Origin: Rozella allomycis CSF55
Taxonomy: Eukaryota > Rozellomycota
Direction of reading: 5' to 3'
Length of the DNA stretch: 64,000 bases
NCBI GenBank assembly: GCA_000442015.1
Contig: KE561209.1
Coordinates: forward strand, 28,170 to 92,169
Part shown: piece after piece, positions 45,738 through 58,800 of the stretch
Position numbering within the stretch: position 1 is the first letter of the stretch
Layout: every line of letters begins with the position of its first letter
Program-made: the position numbers and the translations under genes
The notes under the pieces: generated by a model
The model's database searches: none
Told to the model about the DNA's origin: nothing
Seen by the model: the letters and a program-made list of their open reading frames with translations, nothing else

Positions 45738-46548
45738 TTAAATTCGTACCACTGCATTTTCCATTGATTTTGGCTTTATAGACACGTCACAAAGCTCCGA
45801 TAATATTTGAGTGAAAACTGCATCAAAATTTTCACCTGATTTTGCAGACAGAAAAAAGGAATGAATATTATGTTCCAATGCAAAACCTTGTTGAATTTCT
45901 GGTGGTATCACCCTTAAATGAGAAATGTCAGCTTCATGTCGAAAATGTTCATAAATTACTTTTGCATCCAACTATACCCATCAACGGAGGCGCCCTTTGT
46001 TTGTGACGAGGTACTTTTAATGTTTCTATTGGGAATGTATCGATAATTTGTTGTGTTGAGAAATCTTCCATTTTCGATTTTTGACCAGTCAATGACGACA
46101 TCATTGAAAACGAACTTGCACCATGTGATCCTTTGTTATGGGATCCGTGCCTCTTATTAATTGCCTTCGCTAGCCTTTGTCGCTCTGATTCTATGTGAAA
46201 GCCCGGAGGAATTTCCGGAATAAGCATTCTTGCTACTACTGGATACCAGTGCTCGAGAATACTTTTAAACATACCAAAGCTTGTAATGTCATAGCAGAAT
46301 AATATACAGTGCGCGCCGCAAATAAGTGATTCTAATGCATCCCTGTCTCCTATCACATGTGATCCCACGTCCCAAATCTCCGCATTGGCATATTTTCCAT
46401 TGTACATTAATACTTTGGCATCTAAGGTGTTAAGTCCTATAGTCCGCTTATATGTTTTAGATTTATAATCGCCTTCATGCAATCTAAGAGCTATTGACGT
46501 TTTACCACTACATGAATCGCCAAATAACACAATCTTATATTGTATCAT
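45738..46548 (-). CDS. RAB28-like small GTPase with altered nucleotide motifs
   Basis: Exons 45960-46548 and 45738-45931, with a 28-nt intron, give 260 residues. The P-loop is GDSCSGKTS. The RAB28-type switch region is IGLNTLDAKVLMYNG, then EIWDVGSHVIGDRDALESLI, matching RAB28's IWDIGGQ.IGG, followed by CILFCYDIT. Across the splice VGCKTDISHLRVIPPEI stands for the usual GNK.D, and LSAKSGENFD gives the G5 motif. Odd points: Gln of switch II is His, the NKxD Asn is Cys, an extra ~70-residue Ser/Lys-rich insert precedes the G4 motif, and the C terminus lacks a prenylation CAAX. RAB28 is a ciliary IFT/BBSome-associated GTPase, fitting the STPGR gene nearby. Confidence 0.75.
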
Positions 46549-46681
46549 AAATCATTCCAAGCCACCATCAATCAACATTAATAATACAAAATTAATACTT
46601 CAAGGTCAAAATAAATCGATATTTTCTTACTTTACGTTATTTGTTTGATCTGATATAAGTTGCCAAGCCATTGAAGGTAAA

Positions 46682-48402
46682 ATGTCTATGATTCAATTGA
46701 CCGTCCAATTGGCTACACAAAATCCTCAAGATGTAGATCCTGAGACTCTAGTATTCACATAATCTCCGCCTTAATTTTTAGGTATTTTTGGTTATATTGA
46801 CCAGCGGCCCTAAGAAGTTGGTCATTTCCTCGCATGCTAGCTCCATTTTCCATCTGGATGAGATTGTAAATGAATTATTTTAAATTGAAGAAAGTTACGA
46901 CGGAATTATCCAACGGAGATGGCCAATGTTCCCGATGTAAAGAAATACTTCACCATGCATTCATCAAACAAGTTAGTCAAATCCCTCAAAAATTTATGGG
47001 TGAAGAAGAACAAGACTCAACCTGTCGCTAACAACATTCAGGATTTACTTGATAAGCTTGCCTCGTATTTTCAATTGTTGTTGACAAGCAATACAATTGC
47101 CCAGTCTAATGAATTTAGGGGATTCATGAAGGTTGATTACAATACGACTACTGCTGAACCACAGCATACAACTTTATCGCAAAACATTTTACACCAAACA
47201 AAATCTACATTTGATCGTCCTATGAAGACGAATCAAAAAACACATTTGGATTCTTTTGAAATAATAAAGGTTCTTGGAAAAGGTAGTATGGGAAAAGTAA
47301 TGCTTGTCAGAGAAAAATCTTCGGGCAAATTGTTCGCTTTGAAAAGCATTCATAAAAATTGGGTGGTGAAACACAGAGAAATTGAACATACGATATCTGA
47401 AAGAAACATTCTTGTAAAAATAAGGGAGATGAATCACCCATTTTTAATGAAACTTCACCAATCCTTTCAAACAGACACTGAATTGTTTCTTGTGATAGAC
47501 TATTATCCTGGAGGAGACTTGGCAACACAATTGGCACGTTTCTATAAATTCGATGAAGAAAGAGCTAGATTTTACGCTGCTGAAATGGTAATCTTTATTA
47601 TTAATGTAGACAGATATTGGGTATTAAAGAACTCCATAGAAATGGTGTTGTCTATCGAGATTTGAAACCTGAAAATGTGCTCTTAGCTAATACAGGTATC
47701 TAAGATGTTTTTATGGAATAGGTCATCTTGTCTTGACCGACTTTGGATTAAGCAAAATGTTTAGAGACGAGAGTAAAACTACTACCTTCTGTGGAACTGC
47801 TGAATACCTCGCACCTGAAATCTTAACTAGTTTGGCTTATGATTACAAAGTTGATCTTTGGTCTTTTGGTACCTTGTTGTATGAAATGTTGGTGGGCATC
47901 GTAAATTTTTATCCCATCACTTTTTCAGACACCTTTCTGGGCTGACAATCAATCTGTAATGTATCAAAGGGTCTTATCAGCTAATTTGGAATTCCCCGAA
48001 GATATTTCTCAAGATGCCAAAGATTTAATCAGCAAGCTATTGGTAAGAGGCGCGCATAATAGGCTTGATTGCGATGGTGTCCAGAACCACCCCTTTTTCA
48101 AAGGCGTTAATTGGGATGATGTGTATTCATTGAAACTAAAGCCTCCTTATGTTCCATCTATTAAAAATGAATGCGACTTGAGTAATTTCGATGACAACTT
48201 TACAATGATGCTGCCAGGGGTTACTCCTTCCGCTCATGTATTAAGCCCATCAATGCAAAAGAATTTCTTTGGATTTTCATATAGTGAAAATAACATGAAA
48301 ACAACACCTACTAACGAAAACAACGATAGCGTATCTTCAAAGTCCAAAGACTCCCCAGCTCCAATGAATGGCGACTCAGATACAATTATGAGCGCCTTTT
48401 AG
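46682..48402 (+). CDS. AGC protein kinase with PX-like N terminus (SGK/YPK-like)
   Basis: The kinase part is in exons 46919-47587, 47614-47695, 47722-47900 and 47929-48402 (introns 26, 26, 28 nt), giving 468 codons in frame. It shows the Gly loop [35 protein letters not shown], the T-loop [15 protein letters not shown] and a C-terminal hydrophobic motif FFGFSY, as in SGK/S6K/YPK. Before the kinase, [20 protein letters not shown] and [14 protein letters not shown]...NEFRGFM resemble the second half of a PX domain, which binds phosphoinositide. ATG 46682 ([13 protein letters not shown]) is the likely true start, with one or two further short exons that I could not splice with certainty. Function: a PDK1/TORC2-activated growth or sphingolipid-signalling kinase. 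Confidence 0.85.
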
Positions 48403-48503
48403 GATATGCATGTTGTATAATAAACATCAATTTACTCCATCGTTTTTTGTTTCACATTGCATCGATATGCCATATATAGTAAGCTTTCGGAACATTAATC
48501 TAA

Positions 48504-49910
<1,407 letters not shown>

Positions 49911-50004
49911 TAAAGTCTTTTTTCGACCTATTTTCGACTGTATCAATCTTTAATTAACAAATATTTTTACCATTTTCGTGTCAATAGTGGCGAAGCCAAT
50001 TTCG

Positions 50005-51183
50005 ATGTCATTTTCAATCAGGAGGTTTGGCATTTCGAGCAGTTTAGCTAAAATATTATTTGCTGGATGTTTAATTGGACTAATGACATCTTATGTTTTT
50101 TATTTGAGCCGGACTGAAACAACAGAGCCAATGGTGCAAGTAACCAAAAGCCAGATGATTGTTGATGAATCACTACCAGTTTTGGTCTACACGGTACTCG
50201 GCACAACTATAAAGTATCAATATTATATTTGGCAATCAATAAAACAAGCTAGAGTTTTAAACCCGTTGAATAGAATAATCGTCATTTTTCACCTTGAAGG
50301 ATATGAAAATTCAAAGACTGAAATCGAACAAAATCAAAAAGAATTTAATTTTGAAATTGTATTTTATGACGATTTGGCCAAGACGTCAAAATTAATCGAA
50401 GAGTTCCGAAGCAATTTCTTTGTGTTAGCTGATATGGTTCCCATTGACGGGAACAAAGATTTTGTCAGGTTTACTACGGAACGACTTATTATACTAAATG
50501 AATTGGCGCTATCTTATAATTTGAAAAATGTGTTTCACCTTGAAAATGATAACATGGTAAGATGGCTACATTTCCTTTAATAGATGTATATTGAAATGAA
50601 AGACATGATTCCTTACTTTGAAACCTGTAACATCGGAGTTGCAATACCAATAATTGACGTTAACCAAGCGGCAGTCAGCATAATCTATTTTCGAGAGGCT
50701 AAGGATATTGAATCATTGGGTCAATTTATTATATCAATGTATAAAAAGGGGCGAGCAGGATTAGAAGATTACATGAAAACAAACGCTATTAATGATATGA
50801 CGTTAGTTTACAAGTATCTCTCGGAAGTAAATAAATCGGAAACAAACAGAAGAGTCACTACATTTCCAACTTGGATAATCAAAGAAAATGATAATTGCTT
50901 GTGGAATGAGAAAAAGGTTATATATGATGGCGCGGCAATCGGACAATACTTTGGGGGTACCCATGTTGATCCTCACGCTCGATGGTATGAACCACAAAGA
51001 CCTTTTAAAGAACTCAAAGGTAAAATATTGATTTGGAAGCCATGTGTTTCCAATAAGTCGGCTTTTTGTCCCTGGATTGATGATAGATTAGTTGTGAATC
51101 TTCACATTCATTCAAAACAATTGCAACGGTTTTATTCTTTAAATCCTGAAATCAGTGATGTATCAAAATATGATGGTCAATAA
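50005..51183 (+). CDS. Type II membrane protein, possible glycosyltransferase
   Basis: ATG 50005 (upstream codons are open but lack ATG), one intron of 27 nt at 50557-50583, 383 residues. A short cytosolic segment is followed by one hydrophobic anchor (AKILFAGCLIGLMTSYVFYL) and a lumenal domain, the usual topology of Golgi glycosyltransferases. The lumenal part has VYTVLGTTIKYQYYIW, RIIVIFHLEGY, NVFHLENDNMM and a C-terminal CPWIDDRLVVNLHIHSKQL. The acidic END motif after a hydrophobic strand may be a metal/nucleotide-sugar site, but I cannot assign a CAZy family. It lies 65 bp upstream of, and in the same direction as, the POMGNT2-like gene. Confidence 0.6.
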
Positions 51184-51248
51184 ATTGATATCTGATTGGT
51201 TAAATTTAAGATTTTATTGAGCCCCTTGCCTTAGTAACCCGGGTTCCA

Positions 51249-53354
51249 ATGGGACGACAGAGATTGCTTAATCGGATATTGACAGGATTTATTACAATTT
51301 ACATTTTTTATACCTTTATTTTTATGTTTATGCATAACAATCGTGACCTGAATGAAATTCCGAAAAGAGGAACCGTCAAAAGATCTACTTCAGACACAGT
51401 TGAGCAAATTCAAACTGATCAAGATAAATTAAACATGAATGAATATTATTTATTAAGAGAATTGCTAGATAAACAAAAACAAGAAAAGTCAGACCAAGAG
51501 ATTCACAAAAGTAAAATATTCTTTATCGTTGTACAGGGAAAAAAATTGAAGAGTTTTCAAAGAAAAAAGAATTTCCTGAAGTTGAATGGAAAGAATTATT
51601 TGACTTTTATAGTAATGTTTGGTGCACTGGACAGGATCGAGAGTCAAGGTAATGGCCACAATTCTCGTTGAATAAGGATATGCAAGTTTAACAATTTATG
51701 TTATGATCCTAATCATGAAAAATTTATCTTTATTAAGAGACCACAATCTGTTGAATACAACGTAGGAACGTCCAAAGAACGATCCGAAAAGGGACTACTC
51801 GATACAACATCAATCTCAAGTCACAATGCCTTCTATTGGGACTACGTTCAAGTTGAGGCAGGAACATATAATCCAGGAAAAATAAGATATGTTGAAGACC
51901 TCACTTTTATGTTTTATCGATTTCTTGCTGTCAACATAATGCATTCGTTGCATGACGATTTCTTTAATCTGTTTCACACTATCAGAGAGTTTGGGGACTC
52001 TGTATTCGAGGCCAGTGAATCATTTTCTAGAGATAATAACATTCTTTTCTTGGATCATCTTGGTTTTTCTGACTATTCACATATTTTTCAATCATTGACG
52101 AATAAACCACTTTTACTCAAGAACACACATCTTAATAGGCAAGACAAGCAAGTTACCTGTTTCACTAACGCAGTTGTTGGCATTTCTAAAAGAATGAGTT
52201 GGTATCACTATGGCTTTGGTTCTCCTCAAGGTCCAATTTTGAATAAGGAGGTTGACGGATTTGAACTTCGAGAAGCCACAAAAGCCTTATTTAATCATTA
52301 CAATATTCCATATCATTATTACCCAGCTGTCAGAAAATCTTTGCGAGGAATATTGGCTTCCAGGGGCATCCAAAATGCTGATGAGACTGATAGTACAACT
52401 CCATCATTACCTAGGTGCATCGTAATATATTCTAGAAGAGGCGACAGATTAATTTTAAATGAAGATGAGCTTTCAAAGGCATTAGAAGCAGAATATTCAT
52501 TGCCAGTGAAATTTTTAAGAATGGAAGACAATTCTCTTGAAGAACAAATTAATATTTTACGAACGGCTTTAATAGCTATTGGGATGCACGGGTCTATGCT
52601 TATTATGAGTGTCTTCATGCCACCTGGTTCGATATTGATAGAGTTATATCCATACGCTGTTCCTTCTGAAAACTATACCCCTTATAAAACTATGTCAAAT
52701 ATTAAAGGCATTGATCTTGTATATTCAGCGTGGGAGGTAACATTAATTGACCCCTATAATAGAATAAACATCAAGAAAACAATAGACCTCATCCAGAAAG
52801 ACCCTCTCATCACGGAGGAATCCGTCATTTGTCAAAAGAAGAACAGGATAAAATACTAAACACAATTACTGTTCCTTTGCATACCTGTTGTACAAATCCG
52901 TATTGGTTGTTCAGGATATACCAAGACACAATTGTTGATATCCGGGAGATAATTTCAATAATTGACAAAAAGCTTCCTGAAACTCTAAAAACAATGGAAA
53001 TTCACGAAAATCGCTTGAAACGAGACTCAGGTAAAACATTGCCTTCAGCAATCAAGACTAGAAGTTGTACCAACAACACCTGAAAATGTTTCATGTAATA
53101 TTGAAAATGGTTCTTTGCAGATAAAATGGAATGAGGTTTGGAACACAAAGTCTATTGATAAATATGGCATTTGGATGCATCAAACATTTAAAGAGTATTT
53201 TACACAAGATAACAATTTTGCATTGGACAATGTGGATTGCATAAAGCATGATCAATATGATATTTGGGTACGTGCATATTATAGTCGCGAAGGAGAACAA
53301 TTTTTCACTCCTTGGACTGAGAAAACGTCTTGTAAATGCAATAACAAGCAATAA
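51249..53354 (+). CDS. POMGNT2-like GT61 glycosyltransferase with fibronectin III tail
   Basis: Five exons (51249-51510, 51537-51648, 51677-52736, 52763-53030, 53062-53354; introns 26, 28, 26, 31 nt) give 664 residues with all junctions in frame. It is a type II anchor protein (GFITIYIFYTFIFMFM). The catalytic domain shows VWCTGQDRESRICKFNNLCY, NIMHSLHDDFFNLF, GMHGSMLIMSVFMPPGSILI and ELYPYAV...NYTPYKT. Then come HPERPSHHGGIRHL and NPYWLFRIYQDT, which precede the FN3 domain in animal POMGNT2. A C-terminal FN3-like domain (IKWNEVW ... DIWVRAYY) completes the match. POMGNT2 adds beta-1,4-GlcNAc to O-mannose on alpha-dystroglycan in vertebrates; the substrate here is unknown. Confidence 0.88.
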
Positions 53355-53386
53355 AAAGCCGTCATTTATTTTTATGCTTTTCTTAA

Positions 53387-54861
53387 TTAAATTGTGACGC
53401 TTGCTGTCAATGGCCGTTTTGATGATTTAATTGGTGGTAAAACTTTTCTACCTCCTACTCCTGATGGAGGCCTTAAGTGTATAAAACTAGATGAAATATC
53501 GTTTAGTTTCGATTTTAACACCAATTTGAAGCACACTAATAACCTTGTGTTTGATTTTAAGGACTTTAGGATTTCCATGAGATCTAATTCTAAAAAGTCT
53601 CTGGTTCCGTCGAAATTGTATAATGAGTCAATAATGTCATTTAATAGCTGACTGCACCATTGGAGGTTAAAGATTTCAGACGCTGTTTTCCAGTCGAAAA
53701 ATTCACTATCTCTGATATCTGATGCCCCCGATAAATCTAATGATAGAATGTAATCTATAAATTTCAATACAATTTTCTTTTTTGACTTGTGAATTTTTCT
53801 CAAAGTTAGTATTATCAAGTCCACCAATGATTTCTTATTTGCTTCCTTGTAATACATTATCAATAAAATGTCCATAAAGTTCAAGAATTGCGTAATATCT
53901 TCGTTGAATATCCAATTTAAGCAGACTTTTGTGACCCATGACATGTACTGATGTGATTCTTGATAAAGAGGTTCATTCTTAACCTTATTCAAGTCAGTTA
54001 TTCTTCGAGGAACAATGATCTGTATTCTCCACAAAACTTTCCCTGCCAAAACATTACTTAGAATTTTAGATTGACAAATAAAGTTTACGTCTGTCCCATT
54101 GTACCTTAAGAGTTCCTTGTGAAAGTTAACCAATAACTTTAGGGTCAAGTCATCTAAATTATTGTCGGAGCTACCATTTGTTGCGTTTGAAGAGTTTACT
54201 TTTGTAGAAGCTGAATGCCGTACTTCAGATAATCAAAGCTCCTATGATTAATGCTGCATATATTGAATTTCATTGATCGCATTTTATGCTCGAATGCCAA
54301 TGGTCTTACAAAGGGTTTTGAGAGTACAAGGCAAAATGGTAATTGTATGATTCCATTTGAAAGATTATTATGTAGTTTCATTAAAGATATTAGAGCTTCT
54401 AAAATATCTTCATTAAATTTAGAATCGCTGTTGTTTAAATATCGGAAGTAGAATGTCCGAAAACTTATCGAAAGTTGTGTTATCAATCTTGGCAAGTTAA
54501 TTTCAAGAAGCATTTCAAATAAAATATTATACAGTTTAAAATAATACAAAGAGAATCTGAATTCCATTTGAACTATTAATTGTTCGTGAAATGGACAAAA
54601 AATGTTCGCTACGTCTTGAATGCACTGTTTGTCGCTGGATCTTCCAATCAAAGTTAAATAAAAAAGAAGGATCTGCATCCAAAGTTCTCTTAAAGTTGCC
54701 GAAGAGAAAAATTCAAAGCATTCGACTAGACTTATTATTGACTTTACTAAATCATTCGCATTGTTATCACTTTCGCGAGTTATTCTGTTCATAAATGCTT
54801 TTGTGATTGCTTCTCGTTGCAGAATATCTAGATATTTAAAAGTGCTTAGAAGGTCATGCAT
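53387..54861 (-). CDS. Unrecognised helical protein, 481 residues
   Basis: ATG 54861, one 29-nt intron (54171-54199), TAA at 53387. Almost wholly alpha-helical with hydrophobic/charged periodicity (HEAT- or ARM-like), ending in a basic Ser/Pro tail (LRPPSGVGGRKVLPPIKSSK). No catalytic motif is seen. It starts 27 bp after the stop of the next upstream gene on the same strand; a continuous frame across that spacer is not supported because phases do not match. Convergent stop-to-stop distance to the POMGNT2-like gene is 32 bp. Confidence 0.65.
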
Positions 54862-54887
54862 TCTCCCTAGAAACGAGAACAATATTA

Positions 54888-55870
54888 TTAAACCTCATTT
54901 ATTAATTCATTGAAAAAAGCATTAATTCTGTTAGATAATTTTGATACTACTAAATTAACAGTGGTTTCTAGCGCAAAAAATACACAACTTACAAGTACAA
55001 ACGACAAGCTCGTATTTCTTACTGGAAGTTTTAAAAACGAGTCTTTCATTCGATATATGACATAAATTTCTATTGGAGCCATCATTAATTGCACGCCCAG
55101 ACAGAATAAATGTTGCCTAAATTCGCCCTTGACGTTTTTCAACTTTGATGTCAATGTTTGATCAATGATGTGCGAGAATAAAAAAGTGGGAAAGAGCAAT
55201 GATTGCAAAGAAGTAAGTTTCCATTGCCAAGAAAATGATTCACCGAATAGGCGTTTTTGGAAAGAATTGAATAGAAAAGGATACTGAAGAGAAAAAGAAA
55301 CCCTATATCTGTAGAAACTTTAGTCTACTTGTCAATTATAAAGTCTACTTGATCCATTTTCCTTTGTTCGACCATTATATCAAGCGGTATCTGAGATCGC
55401 AGTAAAGATTTACTTATAATCATGGCAAAATCTGCCATTAATGATAATCCCAATCCGCTATATATGCTGTTATGGAACATTGAGATGTTTGCCATAGTGA
55501 AGCTAAAACGAGTAAATTACTTGATAACGATGTCTCAATGTCATCAAGGGATAGCAAATCGCGATTCGGATCGTTGATTTTACAAGAGCAGAGAGACCAT
55601 CCGCTATTATACCCAATTCAAACTAACAATTTTTTTAGAGTTATTTACAGATCTTTCTTCATGAAGATCATCAACGCTTGAATTCAAAACATTGTTTGTC
55701 TCTAATAAAGAATTCCGGACAATATCTGTTGCTGACTGAAGCATGTCATCGGAGCCATGGATTTCAAAGTGAAGTGTAATTAGTTGTTTTACTAGACTTT
55801 GAGAAAGAATTATGGGTAAACTCTGGAATCTGTAATAAGCGTGTACTCATGAATGAAATTTCAGATAAAT
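54888..55870 (-). CDS. Possible SLC25A46/Ugo1-type mitochondrial outer-membrane carrier
   Basis: Several exons. The end (54888-55290) reads LFPTFLFSHIIDQTLTSKLK, then MAPIEIYVIYRM and a final hydrophobic segment. Upstream are IPLDIMVEQRKM, GLSLMADFAMIISKSLL and AICYPLMTLRHRYQ. A 26-nt intron at 55623-55648 joins LHEERS to FELGIIADGLSAL. The P-x-x-x-x-R/K triplets (PLMTLRHRY, PLDIMVEQRK, PIEIYVIYR) resemble weakly conserved mitochondrial carrier repeats, and the LFPT...H phrase resembles SLC25A46. I could not close every splice (near 55540 and 55330), nor fix the start (ATG near 55838 is plausible). Confidence 0.4.
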
Positions 55871-55884
55871 GAAGGTAAGTTTAT

Positions 55885-58800
55885 TTAATTTAATTCTGAT
55901 ATTTGAACATTAGGCGGGAAAATAATGCCATCACTAAGAATGCGATATGCCGTTGCCGAAATTTCGTTGTATGAACTTTGATTTTTCAAGAGCAATAATT
56001 GTTCAATAATAAATTGAGCATTGATGATATTGTGTTTGTAAAAAGAATTCATAATTCTATAAGCGTTGTAATATTTCAGAGCAATGAATTGATTGAACCT
56101 TGCTTCATTGAAATAAATTTTCGGTAGTTCGAACAAATGATTGATTAAAGTTTGGAGAGTCAAATTAAATTCATCTGCCAAAGAAAGTACAAGCCTTGTA
56201 AAAGAATGAACATGCTCCAAATTTGTTTGCCATAATGTGAATATCATGAGAGATTCCAAAACAGATTCAGGGATGATATTTGAGTTTTGTAAAAGAGTTC
56301 GCGACAATTCAAAAAGAGAGATTCTATTGCCACATTCGGATAAAATATTCATAAAGTCGTGAGGTGAAATACTTTGAATATTTTCAAAATCACTTGGTTG
56401 CACATATTGAACTTTAGGAAAAATAGGCTCAGCGTGTGCAGATGCAGGAATTTCAGAATTCAAAATGATATCAATTGAATCTTCATCACTAATATCACTA
56501 TAAACATCGTTATAAGAATCAAAATCTTCGCTAGACATAATCATTTGACAGATTGGGTGAGAAAAGTCATCAAATTCTAAATCTTGGATTATTTTCTTTT
56601 TAGGTTCTGAAATTTCATCTGGAAGTTGTAAATTTCTAACAAGACCTTTGTATTTTTCATTCAACTTGAATAGACCAGGATGATCAAATAAAACATAATC
56701 AAAAGATCTTAAAAGAGATATAATAGACAAATATTCTTTAATTTCATCCAAAGATAATTCTAATTCAGCTAAAAAACTCAGACAATTGCTAATTATCAGA
56801 GAGTTTCCTTCTTTCAATTTTTTCTTACAAAAATCTTCAACTTGATCTTTATTTAAGGAAATCAATTCATTGGATTCAAACTCGTTTACCAATCTGTGCA
56901 TCAATTCAAATCCATTTTCCTTTGCGAAAATAAGTGGAATTATTTCATCAGAGTCCAGGTAACTTGATAGGCGATTTAATAGAGAGGAAATTGTTTCAAC
57001 ATTTAATTCGCTTCTCTTTAACTGATAAATGACGTCGAGGGGCTCCAATTTTGATAATTTTTGAGTCTTTGGGGTCACTTTAGTTTGCTCCGCGTGCTTT
57101 TCATCTGTATTAATCATTTTAGTTTTGCTTGTAGCATTAGGGTTTATTTTTTTATTCTTATTATGTTTAGTTTTATTTCTATTGCTTTTAACATTTCTAT
57201 TGATAGATTTTGATTCTATATCTACTGAAGTTTCATTATCTTTTAAAGGAATTGGATTATTTTCTTTATCATCTTCTTTTAATTCAAAGTTCTCTAATTG
57301 CTCTGTAATTTTATCAACTCTTGACTTTTTTGATTTCTTCTTTTTGCTATGTGACGGCTCAATTGAATCAAAAAGTGAATCTTGCAATTCTTTTAGTTTT
57401 TGATTTTCTCTATTTTCATGAAAATTCTTCCAATCGTCCAATGCAGGGGTGTGTCTTTTCAAGAACTGCTCAAACGTTTCACCAAAGAAATTCACTCTAG
57501 TTAAAGCGTCCGGACAATTATTTATAATAAACTCATAGAGCTTTTCATCAACAATAGGATTAGAAGAGACTAGTATATTTAAAGGCGAATGATTAAATAG
57601 GAATTTTCCTTTCAATGCCTTTATCACAGACGTTTTATCAAGTCTTAATAATAAATCTGCATGCTTGCTAAACAAGATATGCTCAATCACACTATTTTTC
57701 ATTCCATATTTATAGTCCAAAGGATACAACCCTGATTCAATTAATGTTACAACACAATCTACACAATTTCTTAATGAATACTCAAATAATGTTTCCCCAA
57801 ATGTTATAGTCCTTAACAATGGATATTTCGATTTCGGCAATTTGGAAAGAACAAGCGATACCATTTCATTGCTGTTTCCAGTTATCGCCAAGTACAGGAA
57901 ATTTCTACCTTTAGAAGATCTTTTGAAAAATGCATCCGGGAAATAATCCAACAAGATGGAAACAAAGTCCAACTCTATATTTGGATTATTAAACAACATC
58001 ATTGGGTACGAAAGACACTCATTCACTTCTTTAACATGATACTCTAGAATATTCGAGTCGACTGGGAAAATTTCATACATGGCTTTAAAAAACTCTGGCA
58101 AAGAATTAATAATGACGTAATGATAAATGGCATGAATCATTATCATATCTGTTGTAAAATCAATCATTATTGCAATAACCTCTTTAAATCCTTCTACATT
58201 ATTAGCTCTAATAATTTCTATTAAAAATCCTGGCAAGGCTAAGACACGTTTTTCACAACCATTCTTCCCAATCACTAAATCCATCGTTTGTGATTTCGTA
58301 TTTGGATTTATTAGCAATAAATCTGATAATCCATAATCATGAACATAATTCATCACATCAATCCCTCTGGACGTTATTGTATTCAGTGTAATAAACTTTA
58401 TGCTTAACAAAAACTGAATCATATCAATTCTATTCAATTCAAACAAGTAATCAATCATTGATTTACCGTTAACATCCACAGTATGAAACATCCACGAATC
58501 CTCTTTTTTAACTTTCTGCACAAGCGTAATCAAAGAATCAAACCTATTAGAAATGGCTGCCAAAGAACCATAACAAGTCCAAAATGCATTCTTAGAATAC
58601 ACAACCAAGTCATAGTAACTTTCAATAACTCTTTCCAGATCCTTTGTATCCCCAAGAGTAACCACCCCACCGACATAGTCCAAAGACTGTCCGTTTTTCT
58701 TTGAGAAATATAGCTTAGTACTCAAATCCTTTATATCAGACTTTTTCCTTTTCAACTTTAGCGTAGTCACCTGCAAGTATTTAGAAAAATCTCCAACGTT

